A stretch of DNA of 64,000 bases from Atrina japonica (taxonomy: Eukaryota > Mollusca > Bivalvia > Pterioida > Pinnidae), in assembly GCA_030159075.1 (NCBI GenBank), contig BROG01000135.1, positions 679,001 through 743,000 on the forward strand. Direction: 5' to 3'. The translations under genes were made by a program, and so were the position numbers. Of the stretch, positions 38,276-51,379 are shown one piece after another (the first letter of the stretch is position 1; every line of letters starts with the position of its first letter). The notes under the pieces were generated by a model. The model did not search any database. It was not told the DNA's origin and was given only the letters and a program-made list of their open reading frames with translations.

Positions 38276-40191
38276 GAACGTTCAGGTTCGCCGATTTACT
38301 CTAAAAGATTAACCTTCCGCTGGCGAAATGAAGGGATACTATTCACTCCCGTGAACCATGTGAAATTAACATGAGCTTTTTTTTAAAATACATAATGCCT
38401 AAATTTTTCAGTTGTTGTATAACCATTGCCGTTGAAGTTGTAACACGAATAATACAGTCGTTATATTCTACTCGCTACGATCACTTCATAAAAAAAATAA
38501 AGGACAGAATCGGAAACGGAGAGGGCTTGAATTATTCGAATTAATTAAATTGTACGTAATATGATGATATAAGACGTGTGGGGTTTTTTTTTCAGATCAA
38601 TGTAGCACGTCACTAAAACCCGTATGTAACGTAAAGCGTTAATGTTGTTCAGAAAATATTGAAAAATACTTACTCCGGTCGTGATTTACCATATTCGGGC
38701 ATCGGTCCCTTTTTCGATGATGCCATTATATAACTATATAAATGCTTAAAGAGTAAAATTGTTGTTTTTATTAACAGGGGTGGGTGTCACAATAGTCAAA
38801 ACGTAAACATCTCTGTAATCAACGTTTCCGCGCGCTCTTAGGGCAAACTAAATGCAATGAACCCGAAGAATCGGTATAGATTGATACCAATAGACTTTAA
38901 TACATGGGCATTAACTATTGTCACTGACGGTTATTTGAAATCGATTACCAATAACAAATAGAGTCAAATCCATTACATTAAGCAAACACATTAGATATGA
39001 ATGCTTCATTGATAAACGACATTTGATTGCTCCGTCAGTATTGTCGAGCGAATGCATTGATGGCCGGCTTCATGTCCAATGGAGGATGGAGCGGCATGGG
39101 AGAATCGGTTAATATGAAAATCTTTGTTCAAGAATCGCTTCATTTGACAAATGTTGTCGGGTGTTTATAAAAGTACTCGGGTTGATTACTTAAGTTGTCA
39201 AATCCAGTACAGGCCGATCTCGAAGCTATTATACAACACCTCATTTTTATCTTTCTTTTCAACTGTTTATCGAGCTCAACTGATGTGTCTTATTGACAGA
39301 GAAACGATCGTATTGAGCAATTGTTTTGGCCATTTTTTGAAAATCTATGCAAGCCATATCGTCCGAGATCAGCGCTGGGGATTTTGAAATAAATTGATAA
39401 TTCTGGTTGATCACTGTATGTAACTGTAAACATCGCTACAATCATCCCGATTGTCCTCCAGTGAGTCACGTCCTTCGTACGGACGAAAAAGTCAGATGAA
39501 TATTCTTTGATGTTTCCTATCCGTTATCTGCTCAATATTTTTGTTCTTCAGAACTTGCACAGTGTATATCCGTGCTTTCAAGTTCAGAAATTGATTTCGT
39601 TTGATTCCGTTCAAAGGTGTGGCTTATCCGCAAAAAATGAACAGGAAGGAAACAAAAACGTTAAATACTTTTGAATATATATGAAAAAATATCCCCACTA
39701 GATTTTATTTAATTTGACACCCCTGTTTTGGGAGATTAAGAAACAACTGCATAAATATGGCGAATCTCGAATACATAGAAGTCAATGAAATGTCGTTTTA
39801 GCCGGGCGTATGACCAAAGTCAAAAGCCGGCAATCGTCGAGTTGTGCGCAATCGACATTTTGCGCATGTAGTCTCCGTTTTACCGTCAAAATTAAATTGC
39901 GTACAACGATAGGAAATATTGCATGTATATTATGTTCAAAATATATATTCAATGTTTCTGATGTTTTCAACATTATCTAGCTTATTTATAGACGATGTAT
40001 CTCAGCTCATTGCGAATTCTAGTAATTAGGGGGAAAGTGTGTATACTCTTCTGCATACAAAGAGCTAGAGAGGTCAAGCCAGAACGCCAGAAATATAGCA
40101 TGGTCCCCGTATAGGCTGGCCCTCGACTGGCTATTACACTTTTTAGAGCGAAGCGTAAATACAAACGGATTCCAGTTTAGGTCCCCGTATT

Positions 40192-40430
40192 AAGCTGCTT
40201 TTCCACGGGGCGGACGCGGGCGACCCTTTTCCACGGCGCGGGTGAAAAATGTGCGGTTGCGGGCGGGGATTGTGACATTCCTAAAATGAACTGAGAGGTG
40301 AATGAAAACGACTACAAAATCTGGAAAATGATGACGTAATCTCGTGTGGGCAGACGCGGACGTGGAAAAAATCGCAAAAAAGACCTATTAGAAATTCTGC
40401 GTCCGCACCCGGCCCGTGGAAAAGCAACTT
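40192..40430. mobile_element. 239-bp inverted-repeat element with TTTTCCACGG ends
   Basis: Left end AAGCTGCTTTTCCACGGGG, right end complement AAGTTGCTTTTCCACGGGCC, imperfect inverted repeats of about 28 bp. The interior is GC-rich relative to its surroundings and includes a GGCGGACGCGGGCG block. No coding capacity, so a MITE-like non-autonomous DNA element. No clear target duplication was found. Confidence 0.75.
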
Positions 40431-40589
40431 TGCCGTCAGACTGAAAATAGGCAGTTTTATGACTAGGGTATTTGTAAGCCAGGTTTTCAGTACTTTCAGT
40501 ACTTTGATTAGATATTATTTTAAGTGTCGGGGAATTATTCTCTTACAATCAAACGCCACACGTTATTGATACAAAGCCTTATCTGCCGA

Positions 40590-40737
40590 CTTATAATATG
40601 GACTGTGCACATGGGTTGCTTCATGTGCCACACCTACTTTGAAATGGGGTGTCGGCTTAGAGTCTTATCCGAAACAGCTGTGACCACATTTTTAGGAAGT
40701 CTTAGGTAAAAGCCGATAGCGAATCCAGGCCTCCCGC
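40590..40737 (-). mobile_element. SINE remnant, family B-like
   Basis: The minus strand shows a GCGGGAGGCCTGGATTCGC head remnant, TTACCTAAGACTTCC, and TTCGGATAAGACTCTAAGCC, matching the layout of the family B copies at 20090-20665, with deletions. Confidence 0.55.
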
Positions 40738-40762
40738 AAATATATGAAATTATGTTGATTAA

Positions 40763-41465
40763 GTATTCGATATCAAGCTACCGGTTTATGTTGACATGTA
40801 GGTATCTGATATCACGCTACCGGTTTATGTTGACACAGGTAGTATCTGATATCAAGCTTTCGGTTTATTTTGACACAGGAAGTATCTGATATCAAGCTAC
40901 TGGTTTATGTTGACATGTAAGTATCTGATATCAAGCTACCGGTTTATGTTGACACAGGAAGTATCTGATATCTAGCTACCGGTTTATGTTGACACAGGAA
41001 GTATCTAATATCAAGCTACCGGTTTATGTTGACACAGGAAGTATTTGATATCAAGCTATCGGTTTATATTAATACGTGAGTATCTGATATCAAGCTTTCG
41101 GTTTATTTTGACACAGGAAGTATCTAATATCAAGCTATCGGTTTATGTTGACACGTGAGTATCTGATATCAATCTACCAGTTTATGTTGACACAGGAAGT
41201 ATCTTATATCAAGCTATCGATTTATGTCGACACGTGAGTATCTGATATCACGCCATCGGTTTATTTTGACACATGAGTATTCGATATCAATCTACCGGTT
41301 TATGTTGACACAGAAAGTATTTGATACCACGCTACCGCTTTATGATGACACAGGAAGTATCTGATATCAAGCTACCGGTTTATGTTGACATAGTAAGTAT
41401 CTGATATCAAGCTATAGGTTTATGTTGACAAGTGAGTACCTGATATCAAGCTACCGGTTTATGTT
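40763..41465. repeat. 39/40-bp minisatellite, about 18 copies
   Basis: The unit opens GTATCTGATATCAAGC, continues TACCGGTTTATGTTGACA and ends CAGGAA (40 bp) or CGTGA/TGTAA (39 bp). Seventeen full copies and one partial copy can be counted, most with the palindrome GATATC. The two unit endings alternate irregularly, so the array looks like a mixture of two subtypes. Confidence 0.95.
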
Positions 41466-42216
41466 ATACTTTTGGACGTTTTATCCAAACACATACGAAT
41501 CCGGAACAGTTCGGAACACAGAGTCAACTCCACCATCTTAACTCTAAAATTTCATTACCCGAAAATAGTTTAGCTTTATTGGTATGTTTTAATAAATAAA
41601 GAATCCCCTCTTTGTTAAATCAATTGTTTGAAACAGTATCCCACGGCATTGACGGGGACATTAAAAAAAATTCTCCGTAAAAATTATCAATTTTCTTGCT
41701 AAATGTGATGCATGTGAATTAAGATAATTTGACAGAATGGATTTGCCTTTGAAATAGATGTTATTGTAGAGCGAGGTGTGTTAGTCATACGAATGGCACG
41801 TGTAACTTCGCGCACTTACAACTGTGGCACGCGACCAGAATTACGATCAAGTATGTTGACAGAATCGTGTGTTTGTCAAATATCAGGTGTGCTGTTAATC
41901 TCAGTTCTTGAGAGGTATTGTTGACCCAATCAGGTAAAATAGACACCGAACATATGTGTTTCTTTTTGAATTCCAAGATTAATCGATCTAATATTACATG
42001 GGGCCAGGGAATGGGAACACTCAACGTGAAATGTTAACAAGTATATGTGGGGCACTTAGAAATCAAGAAAATTGATAGAAAAGAAATTTTAGTTTTTAGA
42101 TTTACATAATTTTGTCAAATTCAATCTGTACCTAATGTTAAAAATTTCTCCCAAATAAAAATATCGCATCCAGTTATGATATGCGAAAGAGGTGTATAAT
42201 CCATATTTTATCTGTC

Positions 42217-42738
42217 CTACCCTCATGTTCATCACCTGTAGTTTAGTGGATGTTACCTGTATTAATTATAATATTTATCCCGCTGTAACTGACCTACCCT
42301 TAAGAAAATCACCTGTAGTTTAATGAATGTTACCTGTGTTAAGTTGTTAATATTTACCCCGCTGTATGTGCCCTACCCTCGTGTACACGACCTGTAGTTT
42401 AGTGATAATACCTGTATTAATTTGTTAATATTTACCCCGCTGTATGTGCCCTACCCTCGTGTACACGACCTGTAGTTTAGTGATAATACCTGTATTAATT
42501 TGTTAATATTTACCCCGCTGTATGTGCCCTACCCTCGTGTACACGACCTGTAGTTTAGTGATAATACCCGTGTTAATTTGTTTTAATATTTATCCTACTG
42601 TATTCTCTATCCTCATGTACATCACCTGTAGTTTATGATAATACCTATGTTAATTTTACCCCGTTGTATCTGCCCTACCCTCGTGTACCTCACCTGTAGT
42701 TAGTGATGTTACCTGTGTTAATTTGTTAATTTTTCACC
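42217..42738. repeat. 78-bp minisatellite, about 7 copies
   Basis: The unit contains CTACCCTCGTGTACACGACC, TGTAGTTTAGTGATAATACC and TTAATATTTACCCCGCTGTA. The third to fifth units are almost identical, while the outer units are more diverged or shortened, the usual pattern of recent central amplification. Confidence 0.93.
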
Positions 42739-45344
42739 TGGTCAAACAAGTACGTATAGTCTCTATTGCGATCAACCAATGAAAAATTGATTTTTATTTT
42801 CAATTGCATTGTTATTTTCTGGTGGTACATAAAAAATCCCAACCTGGTCTTTGTTGCAACAACATCGACAGACAATTTATAACACTATTTAAATATTTGA
42901 TAAGTTGAATCGATAAATTTATTTCTGATTCCAAAGACTGCAAGGTATAGATCTGTGTGAGAACTGCATCCCGTTTACAAATATGGTTCGCAAACAAAAT
43001 CAAAATATTCTGATGAAAAATCAAATTAAAATTATTGACAAGTATTTGTCGTCCCAGGTAATCAATGAAGACTTGCAGGAAATGATAAAAGTCGCGATTT
43101 TGCAGCATTATTTAAAATTTAAATTTACTGCTTTCTTCACTATAGTTGTCTATTTTCATAATCAATGTGATGAAAAAATGTTAGTGGCGCTAAACCTGCA
43201 ATAGGTCTGCACATCGAGTTATAATGATTAACGCTAAATAAAAATGGCAACAGGGACCAGCTTGTATGATTCGAACCCAGCACTCGACATTATCCGGTTT
43301 ATTTGCTACCGGGGTTTAAAAAAAAACCACCTAATCAAATATGTCCAATTCCGAGATCTAAATAATTGCGATTTCTCGGGTATGCATCACGACCGGTGGG
43401 GTGATTTCAGGATCTTCAGATTTACAGAACATCAATGCGTGCACAGGGGTGACCTCGGATCGAGTCCATATCTAATCATTTATATAACTTCATTTACTCT
43501 TACAGTGGTACCATATCTAGATTTATATCATGTACAATGTCCTTGCTTACTTTTTCGTATATAAAATATAATTATTGTACAGCTACGTTACACAGGTCAT
43601 AACGGTGTGCCATTTGTTTATCCGATGTTGTATCGCATTTGGTTGAATAAAGAATCAGATTCAGTTGATATTAGCACAAAGTCGAGTATAATTTATGTTT
43701 CTGTTATTTGCTAAAAATTACAGTATTATAACACTTCATCCTGCTGTGTGTGACTACATTGTAAGCCCATGTAAGCTCAGATTGACATGAAACAGGTGGT
43801 CAACATCGCGACGGACTTACTGACGTAATTAAACTATTGTGTGTGCTAACACTGACCGTTAGATAGGTAAACAAATCTAATTACCGACCGACAGGTGGCA
43901 GTATTAGATATTGAGGGCTTCTGTACGTGTTATCACACTTTTGAAATACAGGAACAGATGAACTGTGTCACGACTTCTGTCAGATTTTTAATACTTTGAT
44001 GTGCATTATATGAATTCCAAATATTTTGAAAGAAAAAAATGTAAATGTCGTTCCATCTGTCCACCATTGTACTACCACGTATGTGCTTCTGTAACAATGT
44101 CATCGTCTCTTCACGGTTATCACAAGCAGATGCATTTATATGAATTTAACTCTTTCTTTCTCTCTGAAGATCACATCATGTTCTTAGCCTTAGTTTTTTC
44201 TCCTAAGACTGGTCACTTCAAGTAATGATTTTAAACGTCGCAAATACAAAAAGCGAGACACATATCACCGGTGACGCACGTACAAGTATATATGACATGT
44301 GCGTTCATTGGCGTCGTAAGTGAAAGCATGTAAGACACGTGTGTCCATTTTTAAAAATGTTTATTTATGATAATTGGGAATCTCATTCATTTAATTAATT
44401 TACGGTGACGACACAGTATTGGTTTCGGAGTCGATCGGTGGTCGGTGTTTTGCAAACATGTTGGATACCTTACGTAAATACTGAAACAACTCAGATGTTT
44501 ATATATATTAAATTGAGTTTTTGGAAATTTGAATGTCAAAAATCTGAAAAATAAAATCCGCGATGAGACCTAAACTTTGATTAAAAAAATATATATATCG
44601 CTGGTGAATTTTTTTAACATCGTGCATTTATTATTGTCTTGAATGTCGGGGTTTTTTTAGCACAATTTATTTGAATATTTGAAACTTTTAATACAACAAA
44701 GTTCCATTTTTACAAGCTTGTATACTTTTTGAATTGTTTACCAAAAACCCAAAATCTTAAAACCTAAAAATACATGGCCAGAACGGTTTTAGGTTTTTAG
44801 TGAAAATATTAATTACCTAAAAGTCCATCTATTTCAGTTAGCTTCATTTAGACCGGTTAACGGCACGCTGCATCCCCCACCCTTCCTCCACTTGTTACCC
44901 AATATGTCACAACAACTCTCAAGCCGCGTGTTCCACTCCAAAGCAAATAAACTGAAAGGAGAAAAAGGTGCATCAAATCAATAACCATTATGCTCTCATC
45001 ACTGACCAGCATGGTTAATTAATTAGTAGTTCCAAACCCCCTGTTGGTCGACCTGCTTATGACGGATTGGTTTGTCCAGGTGAGAAGTCGCGGACAGGTG
45101 AGCGAGAGAATCTGACACCTAGCAATACGGTCTTGTGTCAGTTTACCATTATCTTTCAGGTGCAAATGTAACGAATTGGATTTTGTTTTTCACGACTACG
45201 GTAAACATGACATATTCACGTCAAGAACACTCCAATGAGTCGGTATAGTCTATATACCAGGGGTGTAAATACGTATTTTCTGAAATGTCCTGAAATTTAG
45301 ATATAATTATGTAACATAATAATTAACACTAAAATTAGCGTCAA

Positions 45345-45448
<104 letters not shown>

Positions 45449-46287
45449 TGGCACTCGTTTTCTGTCGAGGAAGAATGTATCTACGACTCCGAACGCATTG
45501 ATAAAGTAACGGCTTTTTATTTTTATACATCTATAAATATTGAATGATTTATAAATATTTATTTTTCACTGTGTGAATTTAAAATTCTTTTGTAATACCT
45601 CCATTACTATAATGCCATTATTACTGGTTGCTATAAATAATCAATCATCCACGGAGATGAAGAGGTGATATTTACTGATACCTGCAAATTCCATGATGAA
45701 ATTAACATCAAAAGTGATGTTGATTTCACCTGTACAGGTATAACAGCAAAACAAAATCAATTTCACTCAGTTACATCATTTTCTGTTTAAATAATTCAAT
45801 CATTCCTATTTCATCGACTGTATGTACATCTACCTTTAAATATTCACTAATTGTGTTACGTGACAAAGAGGATTTGCCACCTGGTTGTCATAGTAACTGA
45901 ATGATCGACAGGTGATTCAGGTAAAACGATGCAAAGCAGATGTTGTAAATACGATATTAAAAAGTTTTCGGCAGCTCTGCACCCCTCTGAAATTTTGAGG
46001 TGAAGTAAGGGGTACTAATCAAATGCACTGTTTTTCAACAAATAAATAGCTTTGATATTTTTAAAAATATTCATTTGAGTATTTCTGTTTTACGTAAATG
46101 AAAGTTCTTTCGATGACTTCTTGATTTATCACCTCACATTTTATATGAAAATATCTAATTTTCGTTTTAGTTCCTTTGCAAACTTATTGAGAGTGAGGAA
46201 ATTAAAATTGAATAAACACAATACAATGTTCTTTTGAGCACATATAAATCTTCTTAAAAAATAAAATTTAACACACATAACATATAT

Positions 46288-46289
<2 letters not shown>

Positions 46290-46379
<90 letters not shown>
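46290..46379. repeat. (TA)45 microsatellite
   Basis: Uninterrupted TA run, about 660 bp upstream of the candidate internal promoter. Confidence 0.98.
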
Positions 46380-46381
<2 letters not shown>

Positions 46382-46502
46382 ACGATGATTGTTTTTCAAT
46401 GTTAATCTACATTTTCATCAAATTAACATGAAATGAATCCACATGATTAGCACAGTCCTGGTGCAACTAAAATAATGAGAGCTTAGTAATGATTTTCATA
46501 TA

Positions 46503-46560
46503 ATCACTGGTATAGTAAATTTATAATGATAATAATAAATTTACTATACCAGGCAGTGAT
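46503..46560. repeat. Long hairpin with perfect 17-bp stem
   Basis: CTGGTATAGTAAATTTA at 46507-46523 and its exact reverse complement at 46536-46552, with a 12-nt AT loop. Pairing extends by ATCACT/AGTGAT beyond a 2-nt bulge. It resembles the CCCTGGTAAA family only in containing CTGGTA and is probably distinct. Confidence 0.85.
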
Positions 46561-47039
46561 TGAAAACATTTGCCTACACAATATTCGATTTATTTTTACG
46601 AGTGTATATTAATACCCATCCGTACCCTAAATCTTTAAAAATATCAACATTTTGTCTCTGGATAACCTTCTGTTCCGTATATTCACCATCTGTCTGTTTT
46701 TATTTTTTAAATTAGGAGATAATTACAATTTCACCTTAAAACAATATCCTTTTTATTTATCCGCGGGCATTCAAAAAGTAGAAAATTAAGAGATCAAAGA
46801 AAATTCGACACCGACATGGTTGAATAATTTCAATCAGTTCTGTTTATGTTGAAAACAAACAATTATCGATATTTTTGTCTTTCATGATGTTTATACCCAA
46901 TAGATTCACTTCAGTTTCCATATAGAACAGTCCATTTCGGGCGAAGGGGGTGAAAGCTTCTTTGTCTTGGAACTAAAGCTTAATCGGTCTGCGTATAACA
47001 GCGGTATGTCTGCGAGTGATTTAATTTGAGCTAGCGAGC

Positions 47040-47181
47040 TATAAAGCGCGCGCAGGTCACGTTCTATCACCAGTACGTTAGATTGTGTATAGCCGTGGTC
47101 GTTGTTGTGTAAATGTGTTGTAGCTTTTAATCACGTATATATACGTTGTGTGGTGTTTAAAACTTGAAGTCTTGTATCATC
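47040..47181 (+). promoter_or_regulatory. Candidate internal promoter and 5' leader
   Basis: TATAAA at 47040-47045 is followed by GCGCGCGCAG, a locally CpG-rich patch. A start site would be expected near 47070, leaving a leader of about 110 nt. The leader has one short upstream frame (ATG at 47113, stop at 47128-47130, five codons). The main candidate ATG at 47182 has A at -3 and G at +4, a strong initiation context. Support is from motifs only, as no transcript evidence is available here. Confidence 0.4.
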
Positions 47182-47194
47182 ATGGTTGCCGGAG
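47182..47194 (+). CDS. CELF4: Candidate alternative first coding exon of CELF (13 nt coding)
   Basis: ATG GTT GCC GGA G is followed directly by GTATGT, a consensus splice donor. The single trailing base gives phase 1, the same phase as the 31115-31163 exon, so joining to 57917 would read M-V-A-G-E-D-R-K-L-F and continue through RRM2 in frame. The product would lack RRM1 and carry only RRM2, the linker and presumably RRM3. The next in-frame codon if unspliced would be read through intron, so the exon makes sense only when spliced. Observed: ATG, Kozak context, donor, phase, upstream TATAAA. Inferred: that it is transcribed. Phase agreement alone would occur by chance one time in three. Confidence 0.45.
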
Positions 47195-48550
47195 GTATGT
47201 GTTTATTTAAGTTTCAATTTCAATATTTTAATAACTTCGCAGGATAGAACTCTTGTGGACCCTCATTTAAATCAAATTTATTTCATCATGAGAATTGAGA
47301 AAAATATATAATGAAATTCTTTTTTACAAAAAAAAAAAAAAATGTTGCAGAAAAATTTCTTTTATTCGTTGGAGATTAATCGGATAATATTTCATTGAGG
47401 TAGGTAATTGTAAACTGGGTGTCCATAGGAACATTATCTTAATACGTATGATTTATGCCTGCATGCTGTTTATTTTAATAACTACATCTAACAACGCAAA
47501 TGTCAGTTTCGTATTTTTATCACATTAATGTTGTTTTGAATTATGCTTGCAATACCACTTGCTTTATATATAGTTTTGCACCCTTATCGTGTCAATTTCA
47601 ATATCATTATCAATTTCAATAAAATCATATTTTTTTACTAATATGTTGGACTTTATAATGGATTGTTGTAGTGGTATTTTTCGTCAGTTATTACGCTACG
47701 GATCTAACATAATACGAACGTTGACTTCCTTCATACGAATAAAAAAAACGTAAAAAGAGAGAACAAATAAAAGAATTAATTTGAAAGAGACATTTCACTT
47801 GTCTTGTGACACACAACAGATTCCTTACGCAATTCATTAACGGACACGTGGAAATAACTATTTTCCCAACACGAGATAGATAAATTATTACGATTACTCG
47901 TCTCCATTACTTCCACAGCATCTCCACATTTTCTTTGTTAAATTAATTTCTATCACAAAGTAAGACAAAACGACGAATTGTACGTATTATTACTGAGAAG
48001 AGCGACAGTTAAGAACAGAGCATGTATACTGATAAGTTTCGAAATCCTATGTACTGATGATACGAACGATATTTCAGGTACGGCTGCCTGCCTTCACATT
48101 TCTAACAGCATCTATCACTTTCACTAGAAGCATCTCAACATTTTAGAGAAAACACCGAAATATATCGATATCATATTTCCCAAAGTTTAAACGGTTTATC
48201 TCTCATACGGCTGCCACACGTGTGATGAGGGTGAAATGTGAAGTTTATTATAAAATGTAGGCTCATCGCATGCAAATTTTCGTTTTACCGAGATTTTGGA
48301 TAACTAGACGATTAATGGGATAATTCATAAAAGCTTTTATCTATCAACATTTTCATGTTTTGTAACAGAACATGTTAAAATCGGAAGTTTCTTCCGCCCC
48401 TTTACTAGGTCCAATAAATAGACTTTCACATCTCGACCGAACTCTACTAACCCGGCATTTGTTAGTCATCTGTTAGTATTCCGATTATGATGAAATGGAG
48501 TATGTAGTTTTACAGTTTTAATAATGATTTTAAAAAATTAAATATTCATT

Positions 48551-48554
<4 letters not shown>

Positions 48555-48613
<59 letters not shown>
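48555..48613. repeat. (GA)29 microsatellite
   Basis: Uninterrupted GA run followed by a short TTTGAGAGAG echo. Confidence 0.98.
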
Positions 48614-48617
<4 letters not shown>

Positions 48618-49491
48618 AGAGAGTTTAAAACGATTAGTATCAAAATATAGTACCACAGGGGGCATATACAAATCGAATGGCTGTAATGCGGGTGTTGGTT
48701 TCTTTGTGTAGAATCAACTTGTCGAGGTTGACAGATGTCATTTAAGATAAGCTTGCTTCACGCGTCTGTCAATTTCATTACTGTTCCCCGATAGGGTGAA
48801 CGGAAGCGCGTGCCCCTGGTAGGTTATGACTGTAAACATGTGTACCAGAACGGTTTATATAAATTTCTGTTTATAACTCTGAAATGTGCTATTTAAAAAC
48901 TGATAACATAAATAACAGGAATCAAGTAGGATAATACACATCTTTACAAGACAAAATACATTTTCCGTAAATTCTTATGACCCATTGTTATATCTCTTGA
49001 TATTCATTTAAAGTACATAATATCCGCATTATTTACCTTAACTTTCACCCAAATATACGAATGAGAAGGATTAAAAAAAAACAAATAAATACCAAAAGTG
49101 TAATCCATTGATTTGACGACCAATATCAACATATTATTTAGATATTAAGTATGTTTGCTTAAGGTACCAGACATTTCTTTGTCGCTCTTATCATTTCCAC
49201 AAACAAAGTGCGCGGGAGCACTCACGCGACCAAATAATATGTTTCATAAAAATGTCTTCACAAAGAAAACAGCTGTCGAATTTAAAAACTATATTCTATT
49301 TGTGATCAAATTCTTTAAGAGAAGAAAAGGTGTGTTAGAGACTAATGATAAACTTACAAACTCCCTGTAGAATCCATCAGGTGTTACCTAAAATATAATA
49401 CACCCACGCCTATCTTTTTTCACCCCAAAGGCACGGATATTTTATATATGACAAAAAACCACAGCTTGTACTCGAGTATCTAAAATAATTT

Positions 49492-49553
49492 GCATGTTTT
49501 TAGTTTTTGGTATAACCCCTGGTAAATAAAAAATAAAATTTTAACACGATAAT
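49492..49553. repeat. CCCTGGTAAA palindrome, copy 6
   Basis: GCATGTTTTTAGTTTTTGG, then ATAACCCCTGGTAAATAAAA, then ATTTTAACACGATAAT. The arms are more decayed than in other copies. Confidence 0.65.
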
Positions 49554-50119
49554 ACATATAAAGTTAAATGTATTTTTTACTGATCTTATGAACACATGAC
49601 GATCAGCTGGGTTATTTCATTCGCGGTATAAATTTTCCACGCTCATTAGATTCCGCTGACAGGCGCGATGTAATATGCGTCATTAAATAATTAATAAGTC
49701 CCATACACTACAATGTATCGCATAAAATAGGACCCATATAACAGTATATAAAACGAACCGATGAACCTGAAAAAGAAAATCGACAGTGAAATGTTTTTGA
49801 GGTTTATTAACAGCGTAATGGACGACACTGCAAACTATGACAGCATCCTCCACCAAACCAGTCTTTCAATTTCACCTTCTCGTTTTCATTTACGTTTAGC
49901 ACATATCGAAGACAGAACGAATTATTTTTGATAGCAAACACGCGACTGACTATTTTTGTGTTTATAAAGTGCTCACCCCATAGAGGCATATGATGCCAAG
50001 ATGAAAACGAACAACAGTTGCAGCCTTCAAAACAGGAAGATTTCTACAAACAGAATTACAGTTGTTTTAACTTCAACATCTGGTTTATGTACCGAGTGAA
50101 AATGAAGCGAGTTTTACTG

Positions 50120-50267
<148 letters not shown>

Positions 50268-50427
50268 GGTTTGTACACCACTCTTTATGGATGGATTGTA
50301 CTCGATTAACCGAGCGACACTACTACGTTAAGTCTTTGCTACTCTATTCTTTTTGAGATTTTTAAGCTACCCTTTTCTGTTGAAGAAAGGATCACGATTA
50401 AATGAATTCATTTATTAGATCCACGCC

Positions 50428-51170
50428 TCACGTAGTTCAGTAGTTGATTCAGGTTACATGTATTGGTTTCAGACGTTCAGTAGTTGAATCACGCGTCACA
50501 TATTTGTTTAAGTTCGGTAGTTGAGTCAGACTTCACGTATTTGTTTAAGAAGGTCAGTAGTTGATTCACATGTCACGTATTTTCTTAAGAAGTTCAGTAA
50601 ATGATTCAGACTTCACGTATTGGTTTAAGAAATCACTTGTTGATTCACATTTCACGTATTGGTTGAAGAAGTTCACTAGTTGATTCACACGTCACGTCTT
50701 GGTTTAAGAAGTTCACTAGTTGATTCACACGTCACGTCTTGGTTTAAGAAGTTCACTAGTTGATTCACACGTCACGTCTTGGTTTAAGAAGTTCACTAGT
50801 TGATTGGCACTTCACTTATTGGTTTAAGAAGTTCACTTGTTGATTGACACGCCAAATATTGGCTTAAGAAATTCATTAGTTGATTCACACGTCACGTATT
50901 GGTTTAAGAATTCACTTGTTGATTCCCACTTCACGTAATGGTTTAAGAAGTTCACTAGTTGAATCACACGTCACGTATTGGCTTTAGAAGTTCACTAGTT
51001 GATTCACAATTCACGTATTGGTTTAAGAAGTTCACTAGTTGATTCACACGTTACGTATTGGTTTAAGAAGTTAACTAGTTGATTCACACGTCATGTATTG
51101 GATTAAGAAGTTCACCAGCTGATTCAGGCTGTATGTATTGTTTTAAGAAGATTGGTAGTAGACTCAGACT
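50428..51170. repeat. 40-bp minisatellite, about 18-19 copies
   Basis: Unit: TTGGTTTAAGAAGTTCACTA followed by GTTGATTCACACGTCACGTA. Copies near 50690-50810 are nearly identical while the edges are diverged. A non-repeated spacer (51171-51379) separates it from the related 30-bp array. Confidence 0.93.
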
Positions 51171-51379
51171 CCAAGTGCGATGTATTTGCTGAATTCATCA
51201 ATCCCTGTGGTCACATTTAGACTCATCCAAATCAATAAATAGTATGGTCTACTTCCTATTGCATGTAAAAATGTTATAGAATTTTGATTGTAAAAATACA
51301 TCCCTGAATTCTGACAGTGGACTTAACCATTATTTGAAATGGGCAGGTCCTATTGTGACTTCAGGGGTCGATGAGTTAA

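Noticed and set aside
40763..41465. CRISPR-like array
   Set aside because: The 39-40-bp period superficially resembles repeat plus spacer, but there are no unique spacers and the window is eukaryotic. It is a minisatellite.
43250..43480. Another SINE copy with a box B-like GGATCGAGTCC near 43456
   Set aside because: No recognisable head or shared body around it. The match is too short to call.
49807..49989. Small open frames of 60-110 residues scattered in introns (for example 3878-4201, 29050-29418, 42812-43108, 53420-53722)
   Set aside because: Lengths are what AT-rich random DNA of this size gives. No domain, signal peptide or splice signal pattern was recognised.
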